Shown here piece after piece: positions 29,733-30,411 of a stretch of 30,411 nt of DNA. The notes under the pieces were generated by a model, which saw only the letters and a program-made list of their open reading frames with translations, did no database searches and had not been told where the DNA came from. Position 1 is the first letter of the stretch. Each line of letters starts with the position of its first letter. Both the position numbers and the translations under genes were made by a program. The stretch is from Rhizophagus sp. LPA8_4_AMF (Eukaryota > Glomeromycota > Glomeromycetes > Glomerales > Glomeraceae), in contig JADRCO010000577.1 in assembly GCA_021464525.1 (NCBI GenBank), forward strand, positions 1-30,411. Reading direction: 5' to 3'.

Positions 29733-30411
29733 TGGACTTCATGCCTTTTGTCGAAATTAATCATCAGAACCTTTCCAACAATTGATATACATTATTGATG
29801 GACCTCATGGCCTTTTGTCAAGAGGAAATAGAAATTAAAGGAAACGGATGTAGAAGAGCGTATTTATATATATGTAAAAGAAACGTCCAACAGTAGTTTA
29901 TGATCATGTAATCAAGAAATATTCCTCACAAATTATGAATGTCTTGAAAAAGGTTTATTATTAAGATTGGAATATAAAAAATAAATTATTAGGAGTTAAC
30001 GCGTAAATAACAAATTATTTATTGAACTGTTATCAATATGCGAGTTCAAAATAATTTCAGAACTATGGAAACGTAAATCTAACGCATAAAGAGCTTTTAA
30101 ATTCGAATGGATTGATCATGGATTACTACTATTACTGGTTTGATTAAAAGAATAATACAAATATGAATTTACACATTTAATTAAAAAAGAAAAAAAAATA
30201 TTGAAGTTAATAAAGTAAAATCATTAGAGTGCAGAAACACAATAATATCAATTTTCATTATGTGAATTATGAGAAGAAAGTAAGAAAATCATTTAAAAAT
30301 GAGAGCACATTTACTCCGGGATGATGTACATATGTAAAAAAGTATACTTCCCCTATAAAAAAAGTAGATACGTTTTTTATACTGAAAGATACGTTTTGTA
30401 TACTGAGAGAT
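29733..30411. other. Intergenic stretch to window end
   Basis: No gene is supported. A short diverged repeat is visible just after the putative gene: GGACTTCATGCCTTTTGTC (about 29735-29753) and GGACCTCATGGCCTTTTGTC (about 29800-29819). The window ends in a 21-bp tandem repeat. Confidence 0.5.
30366..30411. repeat. 21-bp tandem repeat running off the window
   Basis: AGATACGTTTTTTATACTGA(A) at 30366-30386 is followed by AGATACGTTTTGTATACTGA(G) at 30387-30407 and the start of a third copy (AGAT). The array probably continues beyond the end of the window. Confidence 0.65.

Noticed and set aside
1-30411. CRISPR arrays, tRNA or rRNA genes, bacterial ribosome-binding sites or operons
   Set aside because: No regularly spaced identical repeats, no tRNA-like cloverleaf or rRNA words, and clear spliceosomal introns with eukaryotic gene layout.

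Overview
The window is eukaryotic nuclear DNA, very AT-rich, with long gene-poor stretches, poly-A/poly-T runs, short spliceosomal introns (gt...ag), TATA boxes about 55-80 nt upstream of several ATGs and no operon structure. The gene content is BTB-BACK-TLDc proteins with one conserved intron, a single-exon F-box/leucine-rich protein and lineage-restricted families. This is what I would expect from a glomeromycotan (arbuscular mycorrhizal) fungus of the Rhizophagus type. The assignment rests on family and composition recognition, not on a search.

Layout, left to right. 1-2470 is gene-free: low-complexity DNA, a G-rich patch and a small MITE-like element (2066-2276). 2471-3959 (+) is an intact two-exon BTB-BACK-TLDc gene. 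3960-7229 is intergenic, with a foldback element (4421-4535) and a doubtful interrupted ORF (5710-6093). 7230-8441 (+) and 10904-12067 (-) are two closely related genes for a cysteine-rich protein with six predicted membrane helices, placed tail to tail as a large inverted pair. The 2.5 kb between them holds repeats and possible coding remnants. 13314-14772 (+) is a second BTB-BACK-TLDc gene. 14773-17729 is intergenic, with a second copy of the AGTCCGAAG MITE (17014-17121) and a strong hairpin. 17730-18464 (+) encodes a 244-residue protein with a basic linker and a C-terminal region that looks ubiquitin-like. 18967-19347 (+) is a decayed gene of unknown family. 20034-21540 (-) is a third BTB-BACK-TLDc gene, and 22628-24079 (-) is its broken tandem duplicate. 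Between those two sits a complete 443-bp element with 18-bp terminal inverted repeats and an 8-bp target-site duplication (22094-22536). 25606-27066 (-) is the F-box gene. A possible two-exon gene of unknown function lies at 29210-29732 (+).

The genes are independently transcribed. A loose common theme can be inferred: BTB-BACK proteins are usually Cullin-3 adaptors, F-box proteins are SCF (Cullin-1) adaptors, and one gene may carry a ubiquitin-like fold. These are expanded families in such fungi, so proximity alone does not make a pathway. I do not see a clearly new multi-gene system. The most unusual items are the inverted pair of cysteine-rich membrane proteins, the intact MITE, the ubiquitin-like gene and the unidentified decayed gene.
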